Shown: positions 17,811 through 25,558, counted from the first letter of the stretch. The stretch is DNA of 36,404 bases from an uncultured Oscillospiraceae bacterium (GCA_910577915.1 CAJTOM010000018.1:1-36404), one strand, 5' to 3'. Program-made: numbers and translations. Notes: generated by a model from the letters alone, not told the origin.

Positions 17811-18557
17811 CTACAGGGGCGTCTGGAGGGTCAGGCCGTAGAGATAGAGGCCGAACACCGCCGCCGCCGCTACGACGCTGCCCACCCGCTGCATGAACAG
17901 ATAAAACTCCGTGGGCTCCGGGTCCTCCACGGCGAGGGCGTGCCGGAGGTAGAAGAAGGCCAGGGGAAAGGCCGTCTGGAGGCCGCAGAGGACCGCCAGC
18001 AGCAGGCCCAGGCCCCACACCTCCCAGCTGCCCCGGACGGCGGGCTCCGGCTCCAGGGCGAAGCGGAGAATGTCCGGCGCGTCAAAGATATACCCCGACC
18101 AGGGGTCGTGCTGGGCGTAGGCGCGGACGGAGACAAGGGGCTCCCAGGACCCGTCCTCGCCGCAGAAACGGGCCGAGCCGCCGGCGGGGTTATACCCGCC
18201 CCGGAAGATGACTGTGCCGTTCCGGCTCACCTGGACGCGGCGGTAGGGCAGGCCGCTGCTGCCGGCGATGGTCCCCTCCGGCCACTCCACCAGGCCGCGC
18301 TGCCGGAGGCGGCCCTCCACGGCGAGGACCACCTCCGTGCCCCCGCCCTCCGACCGGACGGTGATGGTGGTGGGGTCCCCGTGGACCCGGCCGGTGTAGA
18401 CGGCGGCCTCCCCCTCCTGGGCGGGGCGGAGGAGGGCGCCCTCGAAGGACACGCCGGGGCGGCCGCGGCTGACGGCCGTCAGCAGGGCGAAGATGACGGT
18501 CATTGCCGCCAGCAGCAGGAGGATCACCTTCTGCAAGGTGGTGAATCTAGCCGTCAT
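17811..18557 (-). CDS. Membrane-anchored protein of unknown function
   Basis: A 248-aa protein with an N-terminal helix (VILLLLAAMTVIFALL, about residues 11-26), an extracytoplasmic-looking middle region rich in beta-type sequence (about 35-180), and two C-terminal helices (WGLGLLLAVLCGLQTAFPLAFFY, about 183-205; VVAAAAVFGLYLYG, about 229-242). I do not recognise a family. Its start overlaps the end of the XRE gene by 11 nt, and the peptidase gene follows after 31 nt, so the three are probably one operon. A role as partner or target of the neighbouring membrane peptidase is possible but unproven. Confidence 0.75.
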   Translation of the reverse strand: MTARFTTLQKVILLLLAAMTVIFALLTAVSRGRPGVSFEGALLRPAQEGEAAVYTGRVHGDPTTITVRSEGGGTEVVLAVEGRLRQRGLVEWPEGTIAGSSGLPYRRVQVSRNGTVIFRGGYNPAGGSARFCGEDGSWEPLVSVRAYAQHDPWSGYIFDAPDILRFALEPEPAVRGSWEVWGLGLLLAVLCGLQTAFPLAFFYLRHALAVEDPEPTEFYLFMQRVGSVVAAAAVFGLYLYGLTLQTPL

Positions 18558-18807
18558 CGCGCCCCCTCCTCTCCCCCGCCGGGCCCCCGGCCTCCGACCG
18601 GCCCAGCAGGTAGTCCGTGGTGACGCCGAAATAGTCCGCCAGAAGCATCAATGATAAAATGGGAATGTTAATTTCCCCGTATTCCATCTTTTGATAGTTG
18701 CTGATTGTACACCCCAGTAATTCCCCCATACTGCGCTGGGTCTGTTGGGACGATACCCGCAGCTCTTTTAACCTTTTTCCGAAGACAATTAATTTTTCAT
18801 CCTTCAT
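18547..18807 (-). CDS. XRE-family HTH transcriptional regulator, module B
   Basis: An 86-aa Cro/CI-type DNA-binding protein. The helix-turn-helix covers about residues 9-68 (LKELRVSSQQTQRSMGELLGC...ISNYQKMEYGE) and ends FGVTTDYLLGRSE, the same ending style as the module A regulator. The ATG at 18807 has AGGTG about 8 nt upstream; a GTG at 18816 is an alternative. It is divergent from a 78-aa gene, and both promoters overlap face to face around an inverted repeat. Autoregulation and repression of the small gene are therefore likely. Its 3' end overlaps the downstream membrane-protein gene. Base composition is more AT-rich than its neighbours. Confidence 0.9.
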   Translation of the reverse strand: MKDEKLIVFGKRLKELRVSSQQTQRSMGELLGCTISNYQKMEYGEINIPILSLMLLADYFGVTTDYLLGRSEAGGPAGERRGRDDG

Positions 18808-18819
18808 GGCTTTCACCTA

Positions 18820-18848
18820 TTGACACACAGTTAAATTGTGTGTATAAT
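18820..18848 (+). promoter_or_regulatory. Promoter of module B small gene
   Basis: Perfect consensus TTGACA (18820-18825) and TATAAT (18843-18848) with a 17-nt spacer. The -10 overlaps the -10 of the opposing promoter by five bases. Confidence 0.9.
18823..18843. promoter_or_regulatory. Inverted-repeat operator in module B
   Basis: ACACACA (18823-18829) and TGTGTGT (18837-18843) are perfect 7-bp arms separated by 7 nt. The dyad covers the end of the plus -35 and reaches the -10. It is the most likely binding site of the XRE regulator. Confidence 0.7.
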
Positions 18849-18872
18849 AATAGCACAGTATAATTATGTCAA
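18844..18872 (-). promoter_or_regulatory. Promoter of module B XRE operon
   Basis: On the minus strand TTGACA (18867-18872) and TATTAT (18844-18849) are 17 nt apart. It runs against the small-gene promoter, so RNA polymerase could occupy only one at a time. Its -35 overlaps the ribosome site of the small gene (18871-18877). Confidence 0.85.
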
Positions 18873-18885
18873 GGAGGACACCGCC

Positions 18886-19122
18886 ATGGATGACTTCTAC
18901 CCCTGGCTCTTCGACCACTACGCCCTGCCCCAGCTCACGGCCCTGGACAAGAGCGGACAGGACGCCGCCGCCGCCGTCGCCGCAGAGCTCTCCCTAGATG
19001 AGGACGGCCGCATCCGCATGGTGGATTTCGCCGACGGCCTGCGCCTGCAGTGGGGCACGGAGGCCTTTGCCCTGGGGGTCCGGCTGGGCCTGGCGCTGTA
19101 CGGGCCCCGGGGCGGGGTGTGA
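18886..19122 (+). CDS. Small protein of the divergent XRE module, copy B
   Basis: A 78-aa acidic, mainly helical protein (MDDFYPWLFDHYALPQL start, FALGVRLGLALYG end) with no signal or known motif. The ATG at 18886 is set by AAGGAGG (18871-18877). It is distantly similar in layout to the module A 79-aa protein: aromatic N-terminus, alanine-rich middle, and a C-terminal glycine-containing helix. It may belong to the same small family (possibly DUF6809). It is driven by a perfect consensus promoter under a likely XRE operator. It ends 4 nt from the end of the convergent uvrB gene with no terminator visible between them. Confidence 0.78.
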   Translation: MDDFYPWLFDHYALPQLTALDKSGQDAAAAVAAELSLDEDGRIRMVDFADGLRLQWGTEAFALGVRLGLALYGPRGGV

Positions 19123-19126
19123 CCCG

Positions 19127-21094
19127 TCAGCGGATCTCCTTGCGCAGCTCGATGATCCGGTCCCGCAGCACCGCCGCGTACTCGAACTCCATGAGCTTGG
19201 CCGCCTCCTTCATCTGCTTCTCCAGCTTGGCGATCTCCGCCGCAAGCTCCGGCTTGGTCAGCTTCTTGCCGGACCTCTTCTGGGCCTCCGCCTCGGACTT
19301 GCTGAGCTCCAGAATCTCGCGCACGGACTTGATGACCGTCTTGGGCACGATGCCGTGGGCCCGGTTGAAGGCGTCCTGCAGCTTCCGCCGCCGCTCCGTC
19401 TCGTCCATGGCCGAGCGCATGCTGCGGGTGACGGTGTCGGCGTAGAGAATGACCATGCCCTCCGCGTTCCGGGCGGCCCGGCCAATGGTCTGGATCAGGC
19501 TGGTCTCGCTGCGCAAAAAGCCCTCCTTGTCCGCGTCCAGGATGGCCACCAGGCTGACCTCCGGCATGTCCAGGCCCTCCCGGAGGAGGTTGATGCCCAC
19601 CAGGACGTCGAACTCCCCCAGGCGCAGATCCCGGATGAGCTCCATGCGCTCAATGGTCTCCACGTCGTGGTGCATGTAGCGGACCTTGACCCCCGCCTTG
19701 GTGAGGTAGGCGGTGAGGTCCTCCGCCATCCTCTTGGTCAGGGTGGTGACCAGCACCCGCTCGTTCCGGGCGCTTCTGGCGTTGATCTCGCCGATGAGGT
19801 CGTCGATCTGGCCCGCCACGGGCCGGACCTCCACCCGCGGGTCCAGCAGGCCCGTGGGGCGGATGACCTGCTCCACGATCTGGTCGGCCTGGCCCCGCTC
19901 GTAGTCGGCGGGGGTGGCGGAGACGAACACCGCCTGGTTGAACCGGGTCTGGAACTCCTCGAACTTCAGGGGCCGGTTGTCGAAGGCGCAGGGCAGGCGG
20001 AAGCCGTACTCCACCAGGCTCTCCTTCCTGGCCCGGTCGCCGTTGAACATGGCCCGGACCTGGGGGAGGGTGACGTGGCTCTCGTCCACGAAGAGGACGA
20101 AGTCGTCGGGAAAGTAGTCCATGAGGGTCATGGGGGGCGAGCCCACGGGCCGGCCGGAGATGACCCGGCTGTAGTTCTCGATGCCGTTGCAGTAGCCCAG
20201 CTCCCGCATCATCTCCAGGTCGTAGCTGGTCCGCTGGCGGATGCGCTGGGCCTCCACCAGCTTGCCGTTCTCCACGAACCAGCGCTCCCGCTCCTCCAGC
20301 TCCCCCTCGATCTCGCCGATGGCCCGCTCCATCTTGTCCCGGCTGACCACGTAGTGGCTGGCGGGCCAGACGGGGATATTGGTGAGCCGGCGGGTGACGG
20401 CGCCGGTGACGGGGTTGATCTCGCTGACCCGGTCGATCTCGTCGCCGAAGAACTCCACCCGGATGGCGGAATCCTTCCAGTAGGCGGGCCAGAGCTCCAC
20501 GGTGTCCCCCCGGACCCGGAACATGTTGCGCTCGAAGGCGATGTCGTTGCGCTCGTAGCGGATGTCCACCAGCCGGCGGAGGAGCTCGTCCCGGCCCATA
20601 TCGTCCCCCACCCGGAGGGAGACCATCATCTTCTCGAAGTCGTCGGGCTCCCCCAGGCCGTAGATGCAGCTGACGGAGGAGACCACGATCACGTCCCGCC
20701 GCTCCAGCAGGGAGGCGGTGGCGCTGAGCCGGAGGCGGTCGATCTCCTCGTTGATGGAGGCGTCCTTCTCGATGAAGGTGTCGGTGTGGGGGATGTAGGC
20801 CTCGGGCTGGTAGTAGTCGTAGTAGGAGACGAAGTACTCCACGGCGTTGTTGGGAAAGAACTCCTTGAACTCCTCGCACAGCTGGGCGGCCAGGATCTTG
20901 TTGTGGGCCAGCACCAGGGTGGGGCGCTGCACGGCCTCAATGACCTTGGCCATGGTGTAGGTCTTTCCCGACCCGGTGACGCCCAGGAGAATCTGTTCTC
21001 TCAGCCCGTCCTCGATGCCCTGGGCCAGCTTCCGGATGGCCTGGGGCTGGTCGCCGGAGGGGGTATAATCGGAGATCACCTGGAATGGGGGCAT
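19127..21094 (-). CDS. uvrB: Excinuclease ABC subunit B
   Basis: The helicase-fold subunit of nucleotide excision repair: it receives damaged DNA from UvrA and recruits UvrC. Full length at 655 aa. It starts MPPFQVISDYTPSGDQPQAI, followed by Walker A GVTGSGKT (about 39-46), the beta-hairpin YYDYYQPEAYIP (about 93-104), DESHVT and the QTIGRAARN helicase motif VI. The C-terminal UVR motif for UvrC contact is present (AAEIAKLEKQMKEAAKLMEFEYAA). AAAGGAG lies 5 nt before the ATG. It follows radC by 62 nt and probably shares its promoter. Confidence 0.97.
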   Translation of the reverse strand: MPPFQVISDYTPSGDQPQAIRKLAQGIEDGLREQILLGVTGSGKTYTMAKVIEAVQRPTLVLAHNKILAAQLCEEFKEFFPNNAVEYFVSYYDYYQPEAYIPHTDTFIEKDASINEEIDRLRLSATASLLERRDVIVVSSVSCIYGLGEPDDFEKMMVSLRVGDDMGRDELLRRLVDIRYERNDIAFERNMFRVRGDTVELWPAYWKDSAIRVEFFGDEIDRVSEINPVTGAVTRRLTNIPVWPASHYVVSRDKMERAIGEIEGELEERERWFVENGKLVEAQRIRQRTSYDLEMMRELGYCNGIENYSRVISGRPVGSPPMTLMDYFPDDFVLFVDESHVTLPQVRAMFNGDRARKESLVEYGFRLPCAFDNRPLKFEEFQTRFNQAVFVSATPADYERGQADQIVEQVIRPTGLLDPRVEVRPVAGQIDDLIGEINARSARNERVLVTTLTKRMAEDLTAYLTKAGVKVRYMHHDVETIERMELIRDLRLGEFDVLVGINLLREGLDMPEVSLVAILDADKEGFLRSETSLIQTIGRAARNAEGMVILYADTVTRSMRSAMDETERRRKLQDAFNRAHGIVPKTVIKSVREILELSKSEAEAQKRSGKKLTKPELAAEIAKLEKQMKEAAKLMEFEYAAVLRDRIIELRKEIR

Positions 21095-21156
21095 GGGGGC
21101 TCCTTTCTTCGCCGCCGGGGGCGGCGAGGGGAAAATTCTTTTGCGGGAAATCCCGC

Positions 21157-21834
21157 CTATGCTCTGATTCTCCCTGATTCCCGCAGGGAGACGTAGTCGT
21201 TGTCGGCCACAATGATGTGGTCCACCAGGGCCACGCCCATGGCGTCAAGGGCCTCCCGGGCCAGCTCGGTGGCGGTCTCGTCCTCCCGAGAGGGGAGGGC
21301 CACCCCGCTGGGGTGGTTGTGGGCCAGCACCACCATCATCGCGTTGGTGTGCAGGGCGTTCTCCATGATCCGGCGCACGTTCAGGCCCACGCTGCCCACG
21401 TCGCCCTCCCCCAGCTTGTAGACGTGCAGCTTCCGGCCCTTGGCGTCCAGGCAGAGCTGGTACATGACCTCCTTGGACTGGCCGGCGAACAGGTCCCGGA
21501 AAAATTCGCCGATGCGGTCGGTGGTGTTGAGCACCGTCTCGTTGGCGGAGGCGGAGAGGATTGCCTTGCGGTAGAGCTCCGGCACCAGCTTGAGCAGCAC
21601 CGCCGCGTTGCGCCCCAGGCCGGGCACCCGCTCCAGCTCCGCCGCCGGGGCGGCGAACACCGCCTGGAGGCTGCCGAAGCGGTTGATGAGCTCGTGGGCG
21701 ATGGGATTGGTGTCCTTGCGGGGCACCGCGTAGTAGAGCAGCACCTCCAGCAGCTCGTGGTCGGCAAAGGGGTCCGGCCCGCTGGTGAGAAACTGCTGCC
21801 GCTTTCTGTCCCTGTGCCCATCGTGTACGCCCAT
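21157..21834 (-). CDS. radC: RadC/JAB-domain DNA repair-associated protein
   Basis: A 225-aa protein with an N-terminal helix-hairpin-helix part (LERVPGLGRNAAVLLKLVPE, about 67-86) and a C-terminal JAB1/MPN metalloprotease-like domain. The metal motif is AHNHPSG followed by SREDE. RadC was named for repair but its enzymatic role is unsettled. Here it is the first gene of a radC-uvrB transcript, which supports a link to DNA damage. The promoter contains a dyad resembling a Gram-positive LexA box. The start ATG lies 13 nt after a GGAGGGGAGGG purine tract. Confidence 0.93.
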   Translation of the reverse strand: MGVHDGHRDRKRQQFLTSGPDPFADHELLEVLLYYAVPRKDTNPIAHELINRFGSLQAVFAAPAAELERVPGLGRNAAVLLKLVPELYRKAILSASANETVLNTTDRIGEFFRDLFAGQSKEVMYQLCLDAKGRKLHVYKLGEGDVGSVGLNVRRIMENALHTNAMMVVLAHNHPSGVALPSREDETATELAREALDAMGVALVDHIIVADNDYVSLRESGRIRA

Positions 21835-21884
21835 GGAGCCCTCCCCTCCGCCGGCCGGGGCCGGCGCGTAGCATATGTCATATT

Positions 21885-21913
21885 ATTGTACCACACAAAC
21901 ATCTGTTTCACAA
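21885..21913 (-). promoter_or_regulatory. Promoter of radC-uvrB
   Basis: On the minus strand TTGTGA (21908-21913) and TACAAT (21885-21890) are 17 nt apart. Confidence 0.8.
21897..21908. promoter_or_regulatory. LexA-like dyad in radC promoter
   Basis: AAACA-TC-TGTTT is a perfect 5-bp dyad lying in the promoter spacer. It is close to the Bacillus-type SOS box pattern (GAAC, four bases, GTTC) but has AAAC/GTTT. The same 11-mer occurs in the module A promoter at 7716-7726. Confidence 0.5.
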
Positions 21914-21951
21914 GTGGTTTTGGGAGAAAATTTTTCCGCGTCCTATTATGT

Positions 21952-21980
21952 TTGACAAAAATCGACATTTTTGTTATGAT
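21952..21980 (+). promoter_or_regulatory. Promoter of the DUF3990-like gene pair
   Basis: TTGACA (21952-21957) and TATGAT (21975-21980) are 17 nt apart, back to back with the radC promoter. Confidence 0.9.
21955..21974. promoter_or_regulatory. Inverted-repeat operator of the DUF3990-like pair
   Basis: ACAAAAAT (21955-21962) and ATTTTTGT (21967-21974) are perfect 8-bp arms with a CGAC centre. The dyad fills almost exactly the space between -35 and -10, so a bound protein would block polymerase. Confidence 0.75.
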
Positions 21981-22015
21981 AAGATCAATACGTTATGTGA
22001 GTGGGGCGCGGGGAG

Positions 22016-22594
22016 ATGAGAGTCTATCACGGCACAGACAGCGGCAGCGCACGCAGTATTCGGGAGCGCGGTATTGACCTGACGTTCGGAGATGAGTCCG
22101 TTGACAACGCACAGGGGTTTTATACGACGCCAAGCCGGGCGTTCGCGGAGCGGCGCGCCCGGACAATGACGGAATCGGCGAGAAAATTCCGCGGCGACGA
22201 CACGCTGAAGCCCGCCATTTTGCAGATTGACATCGATGAGAGCGCCTTTCAGGACCTGTGCGTCAAGGAGTTTGACGGCTGTACGCGGGAGTGGCAGGAG
22301 TTTATTCTCTACAATAGGATGGGGACGCGCTTCTTGCGCGACCAGGGAATCACAAGCGACAACCACAATCTGGACTTCAAATACGACGTGGTCGTCGATG
22401 AAACCGCCGACGCAGGCATCGGCGGCATCGTGTCCAGGCTCCGGTATAAGGACACCCGGGCCGGCGTCAATTTGAAAGCCGAAATTTCCAGGATCCAGAA
22501 GTCCGACGACCCCTTGTGGGGCCGGCAGCTGTCGCTTCACTCCGCCCGCGCGGTGAAGCAGTGCATCCGATCCATGGAGATCATCGAAGTCTGA
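22016..22594 (+). CDS. DUF3990-like protein, putative ADP-ribosyltransferase-fold toxin
   Basis: A 192-aa cytoplasmic protein. The start MRVYHGT, the GFYTTP motif and the WQEFILYNR segment match the DUF3990 pattern. Together they give a possible His5-Tyr36-Glu95 triad as in H-Y-E type ADP-ribosyltransferases. Enzymatic activity is inferred, not known. Codon use is visibly less GC-rich than in the neighbouring repair and cysteine genes, suggesting acquisition. It is followed after 36 nt by an 82-aa gene, as in toxin-antitoxin pairs. The ATG at 22016 is chosen because family members start close to YHG; it abuts a GGGGAG tract. GTG at 22001 is an alternative start. Confidence 0.75.
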   Translation: MRVYHGTDSGSARSIRERGIDLTFGDESVDNAQGFYTTPSRAFAERRARTMTESARKFRGDDTLKPAILQIDIDESAFQDLCVKEFDGCTREWQEFILYNRMGTRFLRDQGITSDNHNLDFKYDVVVDETADAGIGGIVSRLRYKDTRAGVNLKAEISRIQKSDDPLWGRQLSLHSARAVKQCIRSMEIIEV

Positions 22595-22630
22595 ACAGCG
22601 CGGATAAACAGAGAGAAAGGAGCATATGCT

Positions 22631-22879
22631 ATGAGCGGAACAAATACGCACGCACGGGAAGTGAATCCTATCGCCGCATCATATGATACAACGGCAGAGG
22701 GCGTCGCCCTGATTTTACGGCGCCGGCACAGGCTGACCGAGGCCGAGGCGCGGGAAGCCATTCGCATATCTCCGCTGCAAGCTGTTTTTCAGAGCGACCC
22801 CGAGATGGCCGCCCACACCTCCAACGAGGCCTGGGCCCGGGAGATTTTGGCCTTTTGGCGAAAAAATACAGGCAAATGA
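22631..22879 (+). CDS. Small partner of the DUF3990-like protein
   Basis: An 82-aa, probably helical protein. The core reads GVALILRRRHRLTEAEAREAI followed by a DPEMAAHTSNEAWAREILAFW tail. This 'eA...i..S.l......dPe...h.s.e.wA..I' pattern is one I associate with short antitoxin-like proteins beside ADP-ribosyltransferase-type toxins, but I cannot name the family. No helix-turn-helix is obvious. The ATG at 22631 has AAAGGAG (22616-22622) upstream. It is co-transcribed with the DUF3990-like gene. If it is an antitoxin it might also bind the promoter dyad. Confidence 0.7.
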   Translation: MSGTNTHAREVNPIAASYDTTAEGVALILRRRHRLTEAEAREAIRISPLQAVFQSDPEMAAHTSNEAWAREILAFWRKNTGK

Positions 22880-22889
22880 CCGGCTGTCT

Positions 22890-22920
22890 GCCCCCGATGC
22901 GCACGCGTCGGGGGCCTCTT
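22890..22920 (+). terminator. Possible terminator of the DUF3990-like pair
   Basis: GCCCCCGA (22890-22897) and TCGGGGGC (22908-22915) form an 8-bp stem. The tail is CTCTTCTC rather than a T-run, so termination may be weak. Confidence 0.4.
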
Positions 22921-23001
22921 CTCAGCGGCCGCCCCGCCCGGTATGCGCGCCGGTTATGCGCCCTCTCCCCCGCAGGCCGGGGGAGAGGCCAAAACCGCCG
23001 C

Positions 23002-23030
23002 TTGACACAACGGCCTTCTGCTGATAATAT
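23002..23030 (+). promoter_or_regulatory. Promoter of the cysE-cysS T-box transcript
   Basis: TTGACA (23002-23007) and TAATAT (23025-23030) are 17 nt apart; the transcript would begin just before the T-box. Confidence 0.85.
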
Positions 23031-23049
23031 AATGACAGTGCAAAAGCAC

Positions 23050-23262
23050 GCGATGAACGGAAAGAGTACCCGCGCCGATCTGACAGAGAGGGGCCGTGAG
23101 CCGCTGGAAGCGGCCCTCTGGGAGGCGGGGGGAAGGTGCGTCCGGGAGCGGGAGGGGTAATGCCCTCCGTTTGGGCCGCGTTACTGGCCCATGTGAGTAA
23201 AAAGGGGAGTGGAACCGCGCTTTGCGCCTCGCCGTCCGATTGGGCGGACGGAGGCGTTTTTT
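23050..23262 (+). ncRNA. T-box leader, probably sensing tRNA-Cys
   Basis: Hallmarks in order: GATGAACGGAAAGAGTA at the base of stem I (about 23052-23068), AGAGAG (23085-23090), a candidate specifier TGC for cysteine (23137-23139), the T-box TGGAACCGCG (23210-23219), and a terminator stem CGCCT..CCGTCC/GGACGG.AGGCG with six T (23225-23262). Uncharged tRNA would pair with the T-box and allow read-through into cysE-cysS. The cysteine specifier agrees with both downstream genes. Confidence 0.92.
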
Positions 23263-23311
23263 CATGGCCCCGGCTTGCTCCGATGGAACCCTATTTGTAA
23301 AGGAAGATCCC

Positions 23312-23944
23312 ATGTTACTGGAAACCCTGCGCGCCTATCAGCGGCGCGACCCCGCCGCCCGCAGCAAGCTGGAGGTCCTCCTGCTCTACGGCGGCGTCCA
23401 CGCCACCCTGTACCACCGCCTGGCCCACTGGCTCTACCGCCGCCGGCTCCGCTTTCTGGCCCGGTGCGTCTCCCAGTGGAGCCGCTTCTGGACCGGCATT
23501 GAGATCCACCCCGGGGCCGTCGTCGGCCGCCGCCTGGTCATCGACCACGGCGCCGGCATCGTCATCGGCGAGACCGCCCAGCTGGGCGACGACGTCCTCC
23601 TCTATCAGGGCGTCACCCTGGGCGGCACCGGCAAGGACGTGGGCAAGCGCCACCCCACCCTGGGCAGCAATGTCATGGTGGGCGCCGGCGCACGGGTGCT
23701 GGGCCCTATCACCGTCCACGACAACGTCCGCATCGCCGCCGGCGCCGTCGTCCTCCAGGACGTGCCCCCCGGCGCCACCGCCGTGGGCGTCCCCGCCCAG
23801 ATCGTCCGCCTCAACGGCGAAAAAGTTCCCCGCTACGCCGATGAGGTCGACCAGACCAGCGTCGTCAACCCCACCCTCCAGAAGCTGGAGGCGCTGACCA
23901 GGCGGGTGGAGGAGCTGGAGAGACGGCTGGAGGGACAGACGTAG
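23312..23944 (+). CDS. cysE: Serine O-acetyltransferase
   Basis: Makes O-acetylserine from serine and acetyl-CoA, the first step of cysteine synthesis. A 210-aa short-form (EpsC-like) enzyme. A helical N-terminal part is followed by a left-handed beta-helix of hexapeptide repeats (IEIHPGAVVGRRLVIDHGAGIVIGE onward, about residues 63-170). The conserved IDHG histidine and the GGTG motif are present. A C-terminal coiled coil (LEALTRRVEELERRLEG) is predicted. ATG 23312 has AAAGGAAG just upstream; longer in-frame reading begins inside the terminator, so it is rejected. It is the first gene under the cysteine T-box. Confidence 0.95.
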   Translation: MLLETLRAYQRRDPAARSKLEVLLLYGGVHATLYHRLAHWLYRRRLRFLARCVSQWSRFWTGIEIHPGAVVGRRLVIDHGAGIVIGETAQLGDDVLLYQGVTLGGTGKDVGKRHPTLGSNVMVGAGARVLGPITVHDNVRIAAGAVVLQDVPPGATAVGVPAQIVRLNGEKVPRYADEVDQTSVVNPTLQKLEALTRRVEELERRLEGQT

Positions 23945-23989
23945 CGGGCGGCAACATACCGTTTGAAAATACAAAAAGGAGCGTGCGCC

Positions 23990-25441
23990 ATGTATCTCTA
24001 TAATTCCGCCACAAGACGCAAGGAGGAGTTCGTCCCCAACCACCCCGACATTGTGAAAATGTATACCTGCGGCCCTACGGTCTACCACTTCGCCCACATC
24101 GGCAACCTGCGCAGCTACCTCATGGAGGATGTGCTGGAGAAGTTCCTCCGCTACGAGGGCTACCACGTCAAGCGGGTGATGAACATCACCGACGTGGGGC
24201 ATCTGTCCTCCGACGCGGACACCGGCGAGGACAAGATGCTCAAGGGGGCCAAGCGGGAAAACAAGTCCGTGATGGACATTGCCCGCTTCTATACGGACGC
24301 GTTCTTCTCCGACTGCGAGAAGCTGAACATCAAGCGCCCCGACGTGGTGGAGCCCGCCACCGCCTGCATCGGCGAATATATCAGGATCATCTCCAAGCTC
24401 ATCGACACCGGCTACGCCTACCGGGCCGGGGGGAACGTGTACTTCGACACCTCCAAGCTGGAGCGGTACTATATTTTCAACGACTACGACGCCGAGGACC
24501 TGGCCGTGGGCGTCCGGGAGGGCGTGGAGGAGGACGTGAACAAGCGCAGCAAGAACGACTTCGTACTCTGGTTCACCCAGTCCAAGTTCGAGGACCAGGC
24601 CCTCAAGTGGGACTCCCCCTGGGGCGTGGGGTACCCCGGCTGGCACATCGAGTGCTCCGGCATCTCCATGAAGCACCTGGGGGAGGACCTGGACATCCAC
24701 TGCGGCGGCATCGACAACGCCTTCCCCCACCACACCAATGAGATCGCCCAGAGCGAGTCCTATCTGGGCCACAAGTGGTGCAATTTCTGGATGCATGTGC
24801 TCCACCTCAACACCAACTCCGGCAAGATGAGCAAGAGCAAGGGGGAGTTCCTCACCGTCTCCCTGCTGGAGGAGAAGGGGTACGATCCCCTGGCCTACCG
24901 CTTCTTCTGCCTCCAGAGCCACTACCGCAAGTCCCTGGTCTTCTCCTGGGAGAACCTGGACAACGCCCAGGGGGCCTACAACAAGCTCATCGCCCGGGCG
25001 GCCGCCCTGAAGCCCGGAGAGGGGGCGGTGGACCGGGAGGTCTTCGACGCCCAGCGGGAGAAGTTCCGCAAGGCGATGGGCAATGACCTCAACACCTCCC
25101 TGGGCGTCACCGCCCTGTACGACGCCCTGAAGCTCCAGGCGGGGGACGAGACCAAGCTGGCCCTTCTGGCGGACTTCGACCAAGTGCTGGGCCTGCGCCT
25201 GCTGGAGAAGGCCCAGGCCCGGCGGGAGGCGGACGCCAAGGCGGCGGCCTCCGCCAGCGCTTCCGGCGGCATCGTCATCACCGGCGAGGGCGACAGCGCC
25301 ATCGACGAGCTGGTCCTCCGGCGGGCCCAGGCGAAAAAGGCGCGGGACTTTGCCGAGGCCGACCGGATTCGGGAGGAGCTGAAGGCCCAGGGGGTCGAGG
25401 TGACGGATACCAAGGAGGGCGCGGTCTGGCGGAGGGTGTAA
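23990..25441 (+). CDS. cysS: Cysteinyl-tRNA synthetase
   Basis: Charges tRNA-Cys with cysteine. A 483-aa class I synthetase. YTCGPTVY (about 26-33) carries the first zinc ligand, HIGN is the HIGH motif, GWHIECSGI carries further zinc ligands, and KMSKSKG is the KMSKS loop. The alpha-helical anticodon-binding part follows. A low-complexity alanine-rich stretch (ADAKAAASASASGG) lies before the C-terminal region and may be a linker. AAAAAGGAG precedes the ATG at 23990. The pair with cysE under one T-box couples cysteine supply with its use in translation. Confidence 0.97.
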   Translation: MYLYNSATRRKEEFVPNHPDIVKMYTCGPTVYHFAHIGNLRSYLMEDVLEKFLRYEGYHVKRVMNITDVGHLSSDADTGEDKMLKGAKRENKSVMDIARFYTDAFFSDCEKLNIKRPDVVEPATACIGEYIRIISKLIDTGYAYRAGGNVYFDTSKLERYYIFNDYDAEDLAVGVREGVEEDVNKRSKNDFVLWFTQSKFEDQALKWDSPWGVGYPGWHIECSGISMKHLGEDLDIHCGGIDNAFPHHTNEIAQSESYLGHKWCNFWMHVLHLNTNSGKMSKSKGEFLTVSLLEEKGYDPLAYRFFCLQSHYRKSLVFSWENLDNAQGAYNKLIARAAALKPGEGAVDREVFDAQREKFRKAMGNDLNTSLGVTALYDALKLQAGDETKLALLADFDQVLGLRLLEKAQARREADAKAAASASASGGIVITGEGDSAIDELVLRRAQAKKARDFAEADRIREELKAQGVEVTDTKEGAVWRRV

Positions 25442-25459
25442 AAACGGTATAGACGGAAT

Positions 25460-25504
25460 ACAGGCAGCGGCCGCCGGGTGTTTGGCGGTGGCTGCCTGTT
25501 TTTG
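25460..25504 (+). terminator. Terminator of cysE-cysS
   Basis: ACAGGCAGC (25460-25468) and GCTGCCTGT (25491-25499) form the outer stem, with an inner CCGCC/GGCGG, followed by a T-run to 25504. Confidence 0.93.
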
Positions 25505-25558
25505 TTTAAGCAGGAGAACATGGTCTTTTATGACGGTTTCACAGGACGCTTTGACAGC

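Noticed and set aside
23222..23311. Extended start of cysE
   Set aside because: It would begin inside the T-box terminator hairpin. The ATG at 23312 has a proper ribosome site and gives the normal protein length.
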